Shown: positions 16,979 through 25,491, counted from the stretch's first letter. The stretch: DNA of 25,710 bases from CAZDVQ01 sp964508975 (GCA_964508975.1 CAZDVQ010000061.1:1-25710); one strand, 5' to 3'. Notes: generated by a model not told the origin, from the sequence alone. Made by a program: numbers and translations.

Positions 16979-17113
16979 GGGGATGTCATAAGCACCGCGC
17001 AGTGACAGGGGGGCAGACCCTATTCATAGTTTATCGTTATTTTTGCGCCTCACCCCGCCGCTCCGCGGCGACCCTCTCCCCGGAAACGCTCGTAAACTCG
17101 CGTGCGGAGAGGG
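16979..17113 (+). repeat. 135-bp direct repeat, left copy
   Basis: This sequence is repeated at 18386-18520 with about five mismatches by eye. It runs from GGGGATGTCA through a single GTTCAT-like unit to GCGTGCGGAGAGGG. The last 78 bases recur a third time at 18651-18728. The two full copies flank the rhuM-family gene at a similar distance on each side. Downstream of it lies a small hairpin (CACGAGCAAAAGCTCGT). The gene-free stretch 16854-17174 contains only this and the GC-rich repeat. Confidence 0.85.
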
Positions 17114-17174
17114 GTGGCACGAGCAAAAGCTCGTTTACCAACTGCCAACACAATATGTGATATAAAAGACGCCT

Positions 17175-18206
17175 TTATTCTTTCTTTTTATCTATTGGCT
17201 TTAATGCTTTGAGTTGCTTGTTGGTTTGCTCAATACTTGCAAGAAACTGTCTTTCAACCTCTGACAACGCTTCATCTGGTTTATTTTTGTAGTTTTCGTA
17301 TTCGGTTAAGGCTTTACGTTGTGCTAGTTCAGCCGAAATTTTTCCAGCGTTGATTAATACATCTTGCCGGCTCATTTTAATAAATCCATCTAAGATTTCT
17401 ATCCAATCTTTCATATACATTGGCTTACGTTGCATAGCATTTACTTCTGCAATGTCTAAATAGGCAGATACCAAACGGTTTAGTATTGCCAATTCTTCTT
17501 CGGCTAGATAATTTTTCGCTACTCCTATTTCCTGTTTAGTAGGTTTTTTGCCTTTGAACGCTGTCAAACCCATAAAAGGGGATTCAGCGTTGGCTCTTTC
17601 AAAAATGATTTCGGCTGCTGTATGTCCGTGTGCAGCCCAATGCAATTTGTTTTGAACTGTTTGAAAAAAAAGCTGAGTCATACTTGCCCTTGGATCGTAG
17701 TCTATGCTTGTGGCATAAATTTCAAGCACTTTGCGGTAAAAGACCTTTTCAGACGAACGAATATCCCGAATACGATCAAGTAATTCCTCGAAATAACCTC
17801 CGCCTTGTTTCAACAAGTCATCGTTCATCGTGAAGCCCTTTATCAGATATTCCCGAAGCCGCTCAGTTGCCCACATACGAAACTGTGTACCGCGAAGCGA
17901 TTTTACCCTGTATCCTACAGAGATAATTATATCTAAATTGTAGTGTTCTATTTCGCGCTCTACTTGACGATTACCTTCCAATCGAACTGTTCGGAATTTC
18001 CGAACAGTTGAATCAGGGCTTAATTCGCCCTCTTCAAAAATATGCTTGATATGCTCGCTAATGTTCGATTTCGAGCTTTGAAATAACTCTACCATCTCGG
18101 CCTGCGTAAGCCATACCGTCTGGTTATCCAAACGAACCTGAATTTTTAGCTGCCCATCTTCAGATTGGTACAGCAATATCTCGCTATTCGATTTTTCTGG
18201 CAACAT
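17175..18206 (-). CDS. rhuM: RhuM-family (virulence-associated) protein
   Basis: This 343-aa protein, counted from the ATG at 18206, belongs to the RhuM family. The start was chosen because family members begin shortly before the ILLYQ-like segment; an in-frame ATG at 18284 would add 26 atypical residues. Visible features are an HTH-like region (about 30-62, VWLTQAEMVELFQ), the family-typical HYNLDIIISVGYRVKS and RGTQFRMWAT segments, and a charged C-terminal half with LTAFKGKKPTKQE. RhuM was named from a Salmonella pathogenicity island, but its molecular function is unclear; related proteins are common on mobile elements and near toxin-antitoxin genes. No antitoxin partner is seen here. The gene is alone, on the opposite strand to the cluster, and flanked by direct repeats, which suggests lateral gain. 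Confidence 0.9.
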   Translation of the reverse strand: MLPEKSNSEILLYQSEDGQLKIQVRLDNQTVWLTQAEMVELFQSSKSNISEHIKHIFEEGELSPDSTVRKFRTVRLEGNRQVEREIEHYNLDIIISVGYRVKSLRGTQFRMWATERLREYLIKGFTMNDDLLKQGGGYFEELLDRIRDIRSSEKVFYRKVLEIYATSIDYDPRASMTQLFFQTVQNKLHWAAHGHTAAEIIFERANAESPFMGLTAFKGKKPTKQEIGVAKNYLAEEELAILNRLVSAYLDIAEVNAMQRKPMYMKDWIEILDGFIKMSRQDVLINAGKISAELAQRKALTEYENYKNKPDEALSEVERQFLASIEQTNKQLKALKPIDKKKE

Positions 18207-18385
18207 TTGCTTACTGCTTAATTTGATAAAAATACGGGTTACGTTCTGCCCTGCCCCGGTGCTAGCACATTCCGAATCATTCAACGAAGGTAACTATTTA
18301 GGTCGGTGTTTAAAGGCTGTCGGGCTTGAAAATTCTACCTGAGGAGCCAAAATATCAAGCTCCCCACGCGAGCGCATGCGAGTGG

Positions 18386-18520
18386 GGGGATGTCACAAGC
18401 ACCACGCAGTGACAGGGGGGCAGACCCTATTCATAGTTCATAGTTATTTTTGCGCCTCACCCCGCCGCTCCGCGGCGACCCTCTCCCCGGAAACGCTCAT
18501 AAACTCGCGTGCGGAGAGGG
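18386..18520 (+). repeat. 135-bp direct repeat, right copy
   Basis: This is the right-hand copy of 16979-17113 on the other side of the rhuM-family gene. It contains TTGCGCCTCACCCCGCCGC and ends in GGAGAGGG, followed by TTATGAAGCCG, which the third copy at 18651-18739 also has. The whole gene-free stretch 18285-18824 is built from these repeats; a 139-aa ORF running through it is rejected. Confidence 0.85.
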
Positions 18521-18548
18521 TTATGAAGCCGAGCCAAGCATATAAGTC

Positions 18549-18622
18549 CCCTCTCCACAACACGCAAAGCGTGTGCCCGTGGAGAGGGGTGTCACGAGCG
18601 CCCGCTCGTGACGGGGTGAGGC
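18549..18622. repeat. Palindromic repeat segment
   Basis: CCCCTCTCCAC and its complement GTGGAGAGGGG close a first hairpin (about 18549-18588). A second hairpin, TGTCACGAGCGCCCGCTCGTGAC, follows. The segment ends in GGGGTGAGGC, the inverse of the GCCTCACCCC motif in the three direct repeat copies. It therefore looks like the opposite end of the same repeat family, which may be a palindromic element between copies B and C. Confidence 0.65.
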
Positions 18623-18650
18623 ACAGCCAACAAAAAATTCATTGTTCATC

Positions 18651-18739
18651 GTTATTTTTGCGCCTCACCCCGCCGCTCCGCGGCGACCCTCTCCCCGGAA
18701 ACGCTCATAAACTCGCGTGCGGAGAGGGTTATGAAGCCG
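18651..18739 (+). repeat. Third, partial copy of the direct repeat
   Basis: Bases 18651-18728 match the last 78 bases of both full copies, and the next 11 bases (TTATGAAGCCG) match those after the right copy. It lacks the first 57 bases. Together with the 7-bp units next to each copy this shows a composite repeat that has spread locally. Confidence 0.8.
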
Positions 18740-18787
18740 TGCAAGGCATGAAAGCACCTCCCCACAGCACGCAACAAAAAATTTATC

Positions 18788-18843
18788 GTTCATAGTTCAT
18801 CGTTCATAGTTCATTGTTCATCGTTCATTGTTCATCATTCATA
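18788..18843. repeat. 7-bp tandem array (GTTCATN), 8 units
   Basis: Eight consecutive heptamers GTTCAT(A/C/T), the last starting with A, form the same unit as 285-333. The array overlaps the 3' end of the minus-strand membrane protein gene: the stop codon of that gene at 18825-18827 and its last codons lie within the array. Confidence 0.85.
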
Positions 18844-19265
18844 GTTATTCTGAGCTCCACAACCGCCAAACCCGCCACAATGACAACCTCCCCGATAATA
18901 TAGGCCCAAGCCAACCAAGTCAGGCTAGCTATATGCACAACACCTAAAGCCAACGACAAGCAACAATAACCCAGGTTTAGCCCAGCAATAACCCGCAAGT
19001 GCAAAGCGGTATGCCGGCCTGCCCACCAGTAACTATAGCCATCAAACAAGGCAAAACCTACAGGCAATACCGCCAAGAGGTACAAGGTATTCAACGGAAT
19101 ACCAAACCAAGCCTCTAGCCGCACCAACACCACACCCAACATAAAGGCCGACAACAGGGCACCAGCCCCGTCGATCAAAAACAGTATCTTGGGTTGCTGC
19201 GCTGCCCTGGAGAGGAGGGATTGGATGGTTGGGGGCATGGGGGAGTAAAAGTTATGAGGGTGCAT
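18825..19265 (-). CDS. Small four-helix membrane protein
   Basis: This is a hydrophobic protein of 146 aa with about four predicted transmembrane helices (residues about 28-50, 56-75, 87-110 and 113-137). It has no conserved polar catalytic motif, and I do not recognise a named family, although such small integral membrane proteins are common in Bacteroidota. The start may also be Met10 (19238), which is close to the first helix. The last five residues, MNDEQ, and the stop codon come from the 7-bp repeat array, so the natural C-terminus may have been replaced by repeat insertion. It has no close gene partner; it is divergent from the helicase gene. Confidence 0.75.
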   Translation of the reverse strand: MHPHNFYSPMPPTIQSLLSRAAQQPKILFLIDGAGALLSAFMLGVVLVRLEAWFGIPLNTLYLLAVLPVGFALFDGYSYWWAGRHTALHLRVIAGLNLGYCCLSLALGVVHIASLTWLAWAYIIGEVVIVAGLAVVELRITMNDEQ

Positions 19266-19448
19266 TAGTGGTATTTAATTTTGCGTCAATTTGTATGCCT
19301 AAAACCTTGAACCATTTTTTTCGCTCTGCCTGGCTGTTTTGAAGGCTTTTACTTATTCTGAATTTAGTATATTTTGTGAAGGGTATCTTTTTTGATGACC
19401 TCTAAAACACGAGAACATATACGCTACTTAAATATAACTATTATTGCG

Positions 19449-19456
19449 TATATTTG
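19449..19456 (+). promoter_or_regulatory. Putative Bacteroidota -7 box for the helicase gene
   Basis: TATATTTG fits the TAnnTTTG consensus of the primary sigma factor in Bacteroidota. It is 59 bases before the ATG at 19516. No good TTTG -33 box is seen about 20 bases upstream, so the call is tentative. AAGGAG at 19479-19484 is 30 bases from the ATG, too far to act as a ribosome binding site. Confidence 0.35.
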
Positions 19457-19515
19457 TGGTAAAACTCCCCGTTTACTTAAGGAGAATTATAATAGGTTAA
19501 GAGCAAATAATCACA

Positions 19516-21273
19516 ATGGAACTATTAGACAAGAGCAATTTAGAGTTTAACTGCGCAGCTGAATTTATAAGGTCAACACAGGCTAATGTATTTTTGACAG
19601 GCAAGGCAGGAACAGGCAAGACTACATTCTTGAAATACATTAAATCCATTACGAGCAAAAACACGGTTATTGTTGCCCCAACGGGTGTAGCTGCAATAAA
19701 TGCTGGAGGGACTACTATAAACTCATTTTTTCAAATGCCTTTTAGCCCTTTTAATCCCGACGATGAAAGACTAAGGTTAAAAGTTCCCAGAGGCAGCAGA
19801 AGCGATGTAACGATATATACCGAGTTCAAATATCGCCCAGAAAAGAAGGCAATTATTGAAAACCTTGAACTCTTGATAATTGATGAGGTTTCAATGGTGA
19901 GGTGTGATACTCTAGACGTAATTGATAAAATATTGAGGGCGTTTAGAAAACAGCCCAACAAAGTGTTTGGTGGGGTTCAAGTTGTATTGATTGGCGATTT
20001 ATTCCAACTACCTCCAATCGCCAAGCCCAACGAGTGGGAGATTCTCCAAAAATCATATGAGACGGAATTCTTCTTCAGCGCTCATTGCATTAAAGACAAT
20101 ATGCCTGTGTTCATTGAGCTGAAAAAGATATACCGACAAAAAGAACAAAAATTTATCAACTTGCTGAATAAAATCAGGGTTAGTGATATCAAGGAGGCAG
20201 ATATTGAAACGCTAAACCAAAAGTTTGACCCAAACTTTAAACAGCCTGAAAATTCAAACTACATAGTACTCACTACACATAACGGACAGGCTGAACAATT
20301 TAATGCAAATAAGCTTGGAGAGCTACCTTCCGTTGCAAAAGCTTATACAGGAAAAGTAGAAGGAACCTTTCCTAAGGATTGGAACGGTGACTACATTCTA
20401 CCCACGGAAAAGGATTTAATTCTTAAAGTTGGTGCCCAGGTGATGTTTTTGAAAAATGAGCAAGGAAAAATAAAAGGGTATTACAATGGTAAAATTGGCA
20501 AAATCAAGTCATTAACAGATGATAATATATGTGTTGAAGTACCCGATGGAGATGATATAAATTTAGTAACTCATGTTTGGGAAAACATTAAGTATCAATG
20601 GGATGAAAAAGAAAAAAAAGTAAAAAGTGAAGTTGTAGGAAAGTTCACCCAATATCCAATCAAACTAGCCTGGGCTATCACCGTTCATAAAAGCCAAGGT
20701 TTAACATTTGACAAGGTTTACGCTGATTTGAGTGGTTCTTTTGCGGCAGGTCAAGTTTATGTTGCTTTAAGTAGATGTACTTCTTATGAAAATGGATTAG
20801 TATTGAAGTCAAAACTAAAAAGAGAACATATTAAAACTGATGCCCGTGTAGTGGAGTTTTCAAAAAGAGAACTTCAAAGTGAAGAAATCTTACAAGAGTT
20901 GAATCGTCTCAAGGCTATTAAGTATTTAAATCTTTTCAATTATTCTTCTAAAAAAGGCCAGCACGAAATCGCTGCAAAAGCGTTGATTAGAGCAATCAAA
21001 ATAGCTAAAAAAGCTAATTTGTCTGATATTCAGCTCATTTTAACAGAAACTTTTAAAAAGTATAAACAGCAAGACAAGGAAAGTGCAGCACTTAAAATCC
21101 AATTACAATCACAACAAGCTAAACTGAACGAAGCTACAAGTGAAAATGTAAAACTGAAGCAAAGCATCAGTGGCCATAAAGGTCAAAATACCACTTTAAG
21201 CAAAAAGGTGAAGGAACTGGAAGATGAGGTTAACCGACTAAAATCTCTAAAATGGTGGCATAAAATAATTTAA
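19516..21273 (+). CDS. PIF1-like superfamily 1 DNA helicase
   Basis: This is a 585-aa SF1B helicase of the PIF1/RecD type, which moves 5' to 3' on single-stranded DNA using ATP. Motifs are Walker A GKAGTGKT (29-36), APTGVAA (54-60), Walker B LLIIDEVSM (119-127), motif III GDLFQLPP (160-167), a UvrD-C2-like VHKSQGLTF (389-397) and motif VI YVALSRC (414-420). All look intact. The last 60 residues are a coiled coil ending in a basic, Trp-rich tip (KWWHKII), which may mediate partner binding. PIF1-like helicases unwind structured DNA such as G-quadruplexes and are also frequent in mobile elements and defence loci. The gene is much more AT-rich than the cluster at 4-17 kb. Confidence 0.92.
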   Translation: MELLDKSNLEFNCAAEFIRSTQANVFLTGKAGTGKTTFLKYIKSITSKNTVIVAPTGVAAINAGGTTINSFFQMPFSPFNPDDERLRLKVPRGSRSDVTIYTEFKYRPEKKAIIENLELLIIDEVSMVRCDTLDVIDKILRAFRKQPNKVFGGVQVVLIGDLFQLPPIAKPNEWEILQKSYETEFFFSAHCIKDNMPVFIELKKIYRQKEQKFINLLNKIRVSDIKEADIETLNQKFDPNFKQPENSNYIVLTTHNGQAEQFNANKLGELPSVAKAYTGKVEGTFPKDWNGDYILPTEKDLILKVGAQVMFLKNEQGKIKGYYNGKIGKIKSLTDDNICVEVPDGDDINLVTHVWENIKYQWDEKEKKVKSEVVGKFTQYPIKLAWAITVHKSQGLTFDKVYADLSGSFAAGQVYVALSRCTSYENGLVLKSKLKREHIKTDARVVEFSKRELQSEEILQELNRLKAIKYLNLFNYSSKKGQHEIAAKALIRAIKIAKKANLSDIQLILTETFKKYKQQDKESAALKIQLQSQQAKLNEATSENVKLKQSISGHKGQNTTLSKKVKELEDEVNRLKSLKWWHKII

Positions 21274-21379
21274 GGGATAGTTAGCTGATGTGGAAAGTAT
21301 TTTAGTCTTGGTTACGTTCGTAAACTATAATAGATTCATTGCAGATCGTATGAACTCTATATAATGTTTAATAAGAGAA

Positions 21380-22390
21380 CTAATTACCACTTCCCCATCT
21401 AGGGCCAAAATGCTTACCCATTGCAGGGAAAACTAAAAATCCATGGTTGAATGCAATATCTCTAGCACCAGATTCAATGGCAGAATTTCCACAATTGACA
21501 AAGTCTAGGCACATTTTTTCTGAAAAATTCTTATCGAATGCTTTTAGCAAAAGATCTTCGGTACCATTGATTCCAAGCCTAATATAAAATAGGTAATTTT
21601 GGGCAATCATTGAAAGACTTTTATTATCAATAGCATCTGTTAAACTGGATACAGCAGAAGGGTTGTACTTAGCCATTTTTACAAGAGCATCAGCCGCAGC
21701 AAATCGCACATTTTCATCAGAGTCCTTCATTTTTTCAATTAGAGAGTTTACCGCTGGCTCTCCAATACGAGCCATCAATTCTTCTATATTTTTGTCCTTT
21801 CCTAACCTTTTGTTTAAGTAAACTAAAGTCTTACCCTCAAATGCTAAAACAGCCTTTTTAAGAACCTCAGACTCTTTCCTTTTTTCCCAAGCATCTAAAA
21901 TTATTAGCATTGCAGCTTTCCCATGGTTTACCGCCATGTTAGTCATCAATGTTTGAAAAACATTGTTCGTATCGTCTAAGCTTAGACCGTAAAGAATTAA
22001 GTTTATTTTCTCGGTTTTAGAAATAAATAAATTACTCTGAGTCGGCTCTAATATCAATCTGACGCACTTGATAGCTTTTTCTTGTTCTATGAATCCTTGA
22101 GTACTAATTATTTTAGAGTAGCGGAATAGCATATCTTTTACGGCTTGCTTCGCATATTTATTATTTTTATAGACTCCAAAAACAAGTTCTAATGCTTTAG
22201 GCGAAAGAGAGTCTGCCAATGCGTAGGAAATTTCTAATCTTTCGAGGTAATCTTTCGTGTTAATCAATCTGTCAACTTGCTTTTCAATACTTGGCGGCCC
22301 ACAGGATGATATCAAAAAAGAAATGGCAAGCACGTATAAGAATATTAACTTATTTCGAAAGTAACTGTATGGTGAGGTATTAAAATTCAT
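21380..22390 (-). CDS. HEAT-repeat lipoprotein
   Basis: This 336-aa protein has a signal peptide and lipobox FLISSC, with the lipidated Cys at residue 30, so it is probably membrane-anchored in the periplasm or on the outer membrane. Beyond it the protein is made of helical pairs; the segment IGEPAVNSLIEKM followed by VRFAAADALVKMA (about 207-240) is a clear HEAT repeat. Such proteins mostly mediate protein contacts; no enzyme motif is visible. It is 119 bases downstream of the next gene in the same direction, so it may have its own promoter. Confidence 0.85.
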   Translation of the reverse strand: MNFNTSPYSYFRNKLIFLYVLAISFLISSCGPPSIEKQVDRLINTKDYLERLEISYALADSLSPKALELVFGVYKNNKYAKQAVKDMLFRYSKIISTQGFIEQEKAIKCVRLILEPTQSNLFISKTEKINLILYGLSLDDTNNVFQTLMTNMAVNHGKAAMLIILDAWEKRKESEVLKKAVLAFEGKTLVYLNKRLGKDKNIEELMARIGEPAVNSLIEKMKDSDENVRFAAADALVKMAKYNPSAVSSLTDAIDNKSLSMIAQNYLFYIRLGINGTEDLLLKAFDKNFSEKMCLDFVNCGNSAIESGARDIAFNHGFLVFPAMGKHFGPRWGSGN

Positions 22391-22509
22391 CCTTGATGTT
22401 TGTTCTGGTTTAAAATAGTTCTTCTATTACTTAAGATTAGTTACCTTGCAAGTTCATGAGATAACAGATTAGAGTTACGGATCCAAAGTATAAATCATTC
22501 GTCTGGAGG

Positions 22510-23886
22510 TCACTTAAAAATCTTAGTCACAAAGTCATTTGGCATTGTAGGAGAAGCATCATCCTTTAAAAGCCCTGTTTCAGCTCTGCTAAAGAGTGAC
22601 TGCATAATGAGTTGTCTATCCTTATCGTCAACATTAGAGTCCTTTAGTAAAGAAAGATAAAAGTATGTAAGGGTGTATCTTTCTTCGCAATCCCTTGCTA
22701 AGTGAAAAGAACTAAACATTACTTTCATTGTAGCCCTTATGCTAACTGCAATGATGGATATAAAGGTAATAAATACAATTGACCATCTTATTGCAGCACT
22801 TTTGTCGTTGCTAAAGAAGCTACTATAAATAGTATCGGGTGAAATCCAGAGTAAAGTGAATAGTGAACCTCCAGCAAGAAAAACTAAACCCATTGTCCAG
22901 TAAAAACTATTCCACCCTTGTTTTTTCAAGCTTTCGGCACGCTCTTTCCAGTACATTGCAGGACCTTGTAATTTCAAGTTTTCTTTGTAAGTATTTTCAA
23001 GTTCAATGACTTTTTGAGCACTACTATTGTGGAAATCATCAAAACCTTGAACTGCCTTTTTTAAATTGATTTCAGCGTCGGCATTAAATTGATTGTGAAT
23101 ACTTCCTGAGTCATTTAAAAACCTTGTAACTAATTCCGAAAATTCTTTTGTTTTTGCTGAAATAACTTCTGAAAATTCTGCATTGCCTTTGTTTTTTATT
23201 TCAGTAAAAGCGGTTTCTGCTGATTCGATTTGCTGGGTAAGGGTTTCAATTTTCAATTCGGCTTCTTTCTCCGCATTAGAAACCCTTCGTTCAAAATTAT
23301 TTTTTATACTAGCAAAGTTAGAAGTTTGCAATCCCTTAAAATCGTAAGCTCTTGTGCCTTTCTCGTTATTTAGGAAGTCTGCCGCAATGAGTATTCCTCT
23401 CAAATAAAACTTGTTAAATTGACTATTACGGTCTATTTGGTTAGTAAAATAATCATGAGCACCTTGAGTCAATATCGGTTGTTTTTTATAAAGTTCAACT
23501 AAGAGTTTGACTTCAATAGAGTCTGATGGTAGATAGCTCTTGCCCATTCGTTTAAGATGATCGACGACTACCTGAGTAACCTCAATTGGATTCCAATCAG
23601 GGTTTATGAATTCCTTGGATTGGGCAATTAAAAAACTCAATAGATTTGCGATTTTGTCTCTTTGATCTCGAAAAAAATCAGGACAATCTTGTGCAGCTAT
23701 ATCTATTTCCTTAGCTATTTCATCCCAGCCTGTAACTTGTTCGAGGATAAAATTATATAGTTTTTTTACACCAATAAATTCTCTTTCAATACCAAGATGG
23801 TTGAAAGTAACAGGTATTTTAACTGCACTTAAAATGTCTCTATGAGGTGAATCTGAAACTAATTGATTAAACTCCTTTGTTGTCAT
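22510..23886 (-). CDS. Coiled-coil protein with two C-terminal TM helices, DUF6161-like
   Basis: This is a 458-aa protein. Residues 1-190 are soluble and helical. Residues 192-320 form a long coiled coil. Two transmembrane helices (about 327-348 and 367-388) follow, and a cytoplasmic tail of 70 residues begins with SSFHLARDCEERYTLTYFYL and ends near TGLLKDDASP. This tail and the layout resemble DUF6161, a family of unknown function. The gene begins 44 bases after the HEPN protein gene and is probably co-transcribed with it. A membrane-associated sensor or effector role is possible but not shown. Confidence 0.85.
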   Translation of the reverse strand: MTTKEFNQLVSDSPHRDILSAVKIPVTFNHLGIEREFIGVKKLYNFILEQVTGWDEIAKEIDIAAQDCPDFFRDQRDKIANLLSFLIAQSKEFINPDWNPIEVTQVVVDHLKRMGKSYLPSDSIEVKLLVELYKKQPILTQGAHDYFTNQIDRNSQFNKFYLRGILIAADFLNNEKGTRAYDFKGLQTSNFASIKNNFERRVSNAEKEAELKIETLTQQIESAETAFTEIKNKGNAEFSEVISAKTKEFSELVTRFLNDSGSIHNQFNADAEINLKKAVQGFDDFHNSSAQKVIELENTYKENLKLQGPAMYWKERAESLKKQGWNSFYWTMGLVFLAGGSLFTLLWISPDTIYSSFFSNDKSAAIRWSIVFITFISIIAVSIRATMKVMFSSFHLARDCEERYTLTYFYLSLLKDSNVDDKDRQLIMQSLFSRAETGLLKDDASPTMPNDFVTKIFK

Positions 23887-23930
23887 GTGGATATGGGATA
23901 ATTGAATGATTTAAAGTTGTTTGGTACAAA

Positions 23931-24929
23931 TCATAGTTCATCATTTATAAGCCTATTCCATGACAGTGAATTTCCGTTGAATTCAATGTAATTTTCTGAT
24001 ATGGAATTTTTCTGCCCATAACCGATCTCGGTTATTTTGTTGTCTAAATCTTCAATTGTGGGCAAGTCATGTAGTAGCATTTCTACAATCATACGAGAAG
24101 CTAATATTTTTGCATAGTCAAAGTATAGTGGAAGTTTTTGAAGGTCGTTATTTTTTAATGCAGAGTGAACAAGTTTGGAGCGAAAGTCGTAAAGTTTATT
24201 GGCATTTTTATAAATTTTTCTGCCTTCCTCAATTGAATTAGAGCACAAGACTGCAAGGCTTCTTCTGAACCTATAAGTTGGTTGATCTTTTCCTGGCACG
24301 AGTGTTTCCAAGCAGATACAAAGACATATAAATGACATTTCACTACGGTTAACCCTAAAGGAATCCGAATAGTAATTTATGGCATTCTTAATATATTCTC
24401 TTTTCGTGGAATTTGCTTTGAAACACGCTAAAAGCCGATTAGTTTCTTGTAAATCACCTTCCTCTGAATAATTGAAATAATAATCGGATGGGTTTTCATA
24501 TTTGGACCAGTTGAAATTATGGTACTCCTGGAAACCTGTAATGTTAATTATTTTATCCTCAAAATATTGGGCATCTATTATATTCCGTATGTAAATTTCA
24601 GAAGGGTAAATAACTCTAATCGCTTCAATCGCTTCAAAATAGTCATTTTCTGTTGGTGGTGCGTCAAAATTAATAGGCCAAAGTAAGTTCATGATTTCCC
24701 AATCTGGGTACATTCCAACACCATCGCCTTGTTCTTGGGCTGTCTCTTTTAGGAACTCCCAATCATCTCTATCATGTCCATTAATTAACACAGATCGAAA
24801 AAAATGCTCCGTTTTATAGCTTTCAACCATGCCACCCTGTATATTCCATGGGCTTAAATCGATGACTCGGAGGTCAACAAAGGAACCTCCTACAGTTGCA
24901 ATATAGATTATTTTTGATTCATCTCTCAT
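23931..24929 (-). CDS. Apea-like HEPN domain protein
   Basis: This 332-aa protein has an unrecognised N-terminal domain (1-165) and a helical C-terminal domain. That domain contains ICLCICLETLVPG, a basic segment around 220-225 and RSKLVH at residues 250-255. The last fits the R-x4-6-H motif of HEPN domains, many of which are RNases in toxin-antitoxin and abortive-infection systems; the Apea-like subfamily has this layout. RNase activity is inferred from the motif only. It is the first gene of a probable two-gene operon with the coiled-coil membrane protein, and has a good promoter candidate upstream. Confidence 0.85.
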   Translation of the reverse strand: MRDESKIIYIATVGGSFVDLRVIDLSPWNIQGGMVESYKTEHFFRSVLINGHDRDDWEFLKETAQEQGDGVGMYPDWEIMNLLWPINFDAPPTENDYFEAIEAIRVIYPSEIYIRNIIDAQYFEDKIINITGFQEYHNFNWSKYENPSDYYFNYSEEGDLQETNRLLACFKANSTKREYIKNAINYYSDSFRVNRSEMSFICLCICLETLVPGKDQPTYRFRRSLAVLCSNSIEEGRKIYKNANKLYDFRSKLVHSALKNNDLQKLPLYFDYAKILASRMIVEMLLHDLPTIEDLDNKITEIGYGQKNSISENYIEFNGNSLSWNRLINDEL

Positions 24930-25030
24930 ATTTGCTCCAATTTTAAGTAGTTCAGCAATCTTCGCTAAGGCAAGCTAGCCTTGATTTTCTGTATAATGAT
25001 TACTATTGTGAAGTTATTAATCCCACCTCA

Positions 25031-25058
25031 CAAATATACTAAAATATCTGTTATCAAA
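25031..25058 (-). promoter_or_regulatory. Putative Bacteroidota promoter for the HEPN operon
   Basis: On the minus strand, TTTG (25055-25058) and TATATTTG (25031-25038) are 16 bases apart and fit the -33 and TAnnTTTG -7 consensus, with spacing slightly short. It is about 100 bases upstream of the HEPN start and directly abuts the small lipoprotein gene on the other strand. Confidence 0.4.
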
Positions 25059-25059
25059 C

Positions 25060-25350
25060 ATGACTAACCCTACTTTTTCACTTGGCATCCTCCTCCTCTC
25101 CCTCAGTGCATGTTCTAGCCCCGAGGAAAAGCTACAGGACTATAGCTTGTGGAAATACGGTGATGGCTATTATGTGGGCGATGGCTTAAGCTTTCGCCAA
25201 GGGGGGAAGCTATCACATGATACCATCTTTATAAACCATAAACCTATGGCACGCCTGAAAAGGGTTTATACACGCCCTTTCATCGGTGATGTAATACTGG
25301 AAATCTATAATATGGAAAAAACCCAAACCGGAACATACTTCGGCAAGTAA
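25060..25350 (+). CDS. Small lipoprotein
   Basis: This 96-aa protein has a short signal peptide with lipobox LSAC (Cys18), followed by SSPEEK as expected for a membrane-anchored lipoprotein. The mature part is about 78 residues, rich in Tyr, Gly and Lys, probably beta-structured (YGDGYYVGDGLSF and VILEIYNME), with no known family. It ends 88 bases before the repeat at the right end of the window. Its GC content is intermediate. It has no operon partner. Confidence 0.75.
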   Translation: MTNPTFSLGILLLSLSACSSPEEKLQDYSLWKYGDGYYVGDGLSFRQGGKLSHDTIFINHKPMARLKRVYTRPFIGDVILEIYNMEKTQTGTYFGK

Positions 25351-25438
25351 TAGTCCCCCCTACCCTCCACCAAGGTACAAACCGTCAAATATTCGCGCTA
25401 AGCCAATACCATTTTTTTTGGGGGGGTATTATCTGGGT

Positions 25439-25462
25439 TTTATAACCACCCCGTCTGCGCTA
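25439..25462. repeat. Right copy of the 24-bp inverted repeat
   Basis: This is the exact reverse complement of bases 2-25. It lies in the gene-free end of the window (25351-25710), which also contains hairpins at 25492-25512 and 25614-25669, all repeat-like. Confidence 0.75.
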
Positions 25463-25491
25463 GATGACGTAAAACGCCATCTGCGCATCCA

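Noticed and set aside
16834..17160. A 108-aa ORF after the patatin
   Set aside because: It lies in the GC-rich repeat and the left direct repeat; no coding features.
18376..18795. A 139-aa ORF between rhuM and the membrane protein
   Set aside because: It translates two copies of the same repeat (TLSPETLINSRAER-like peptide, then again in part), so it is repeat DNA and not a gene.
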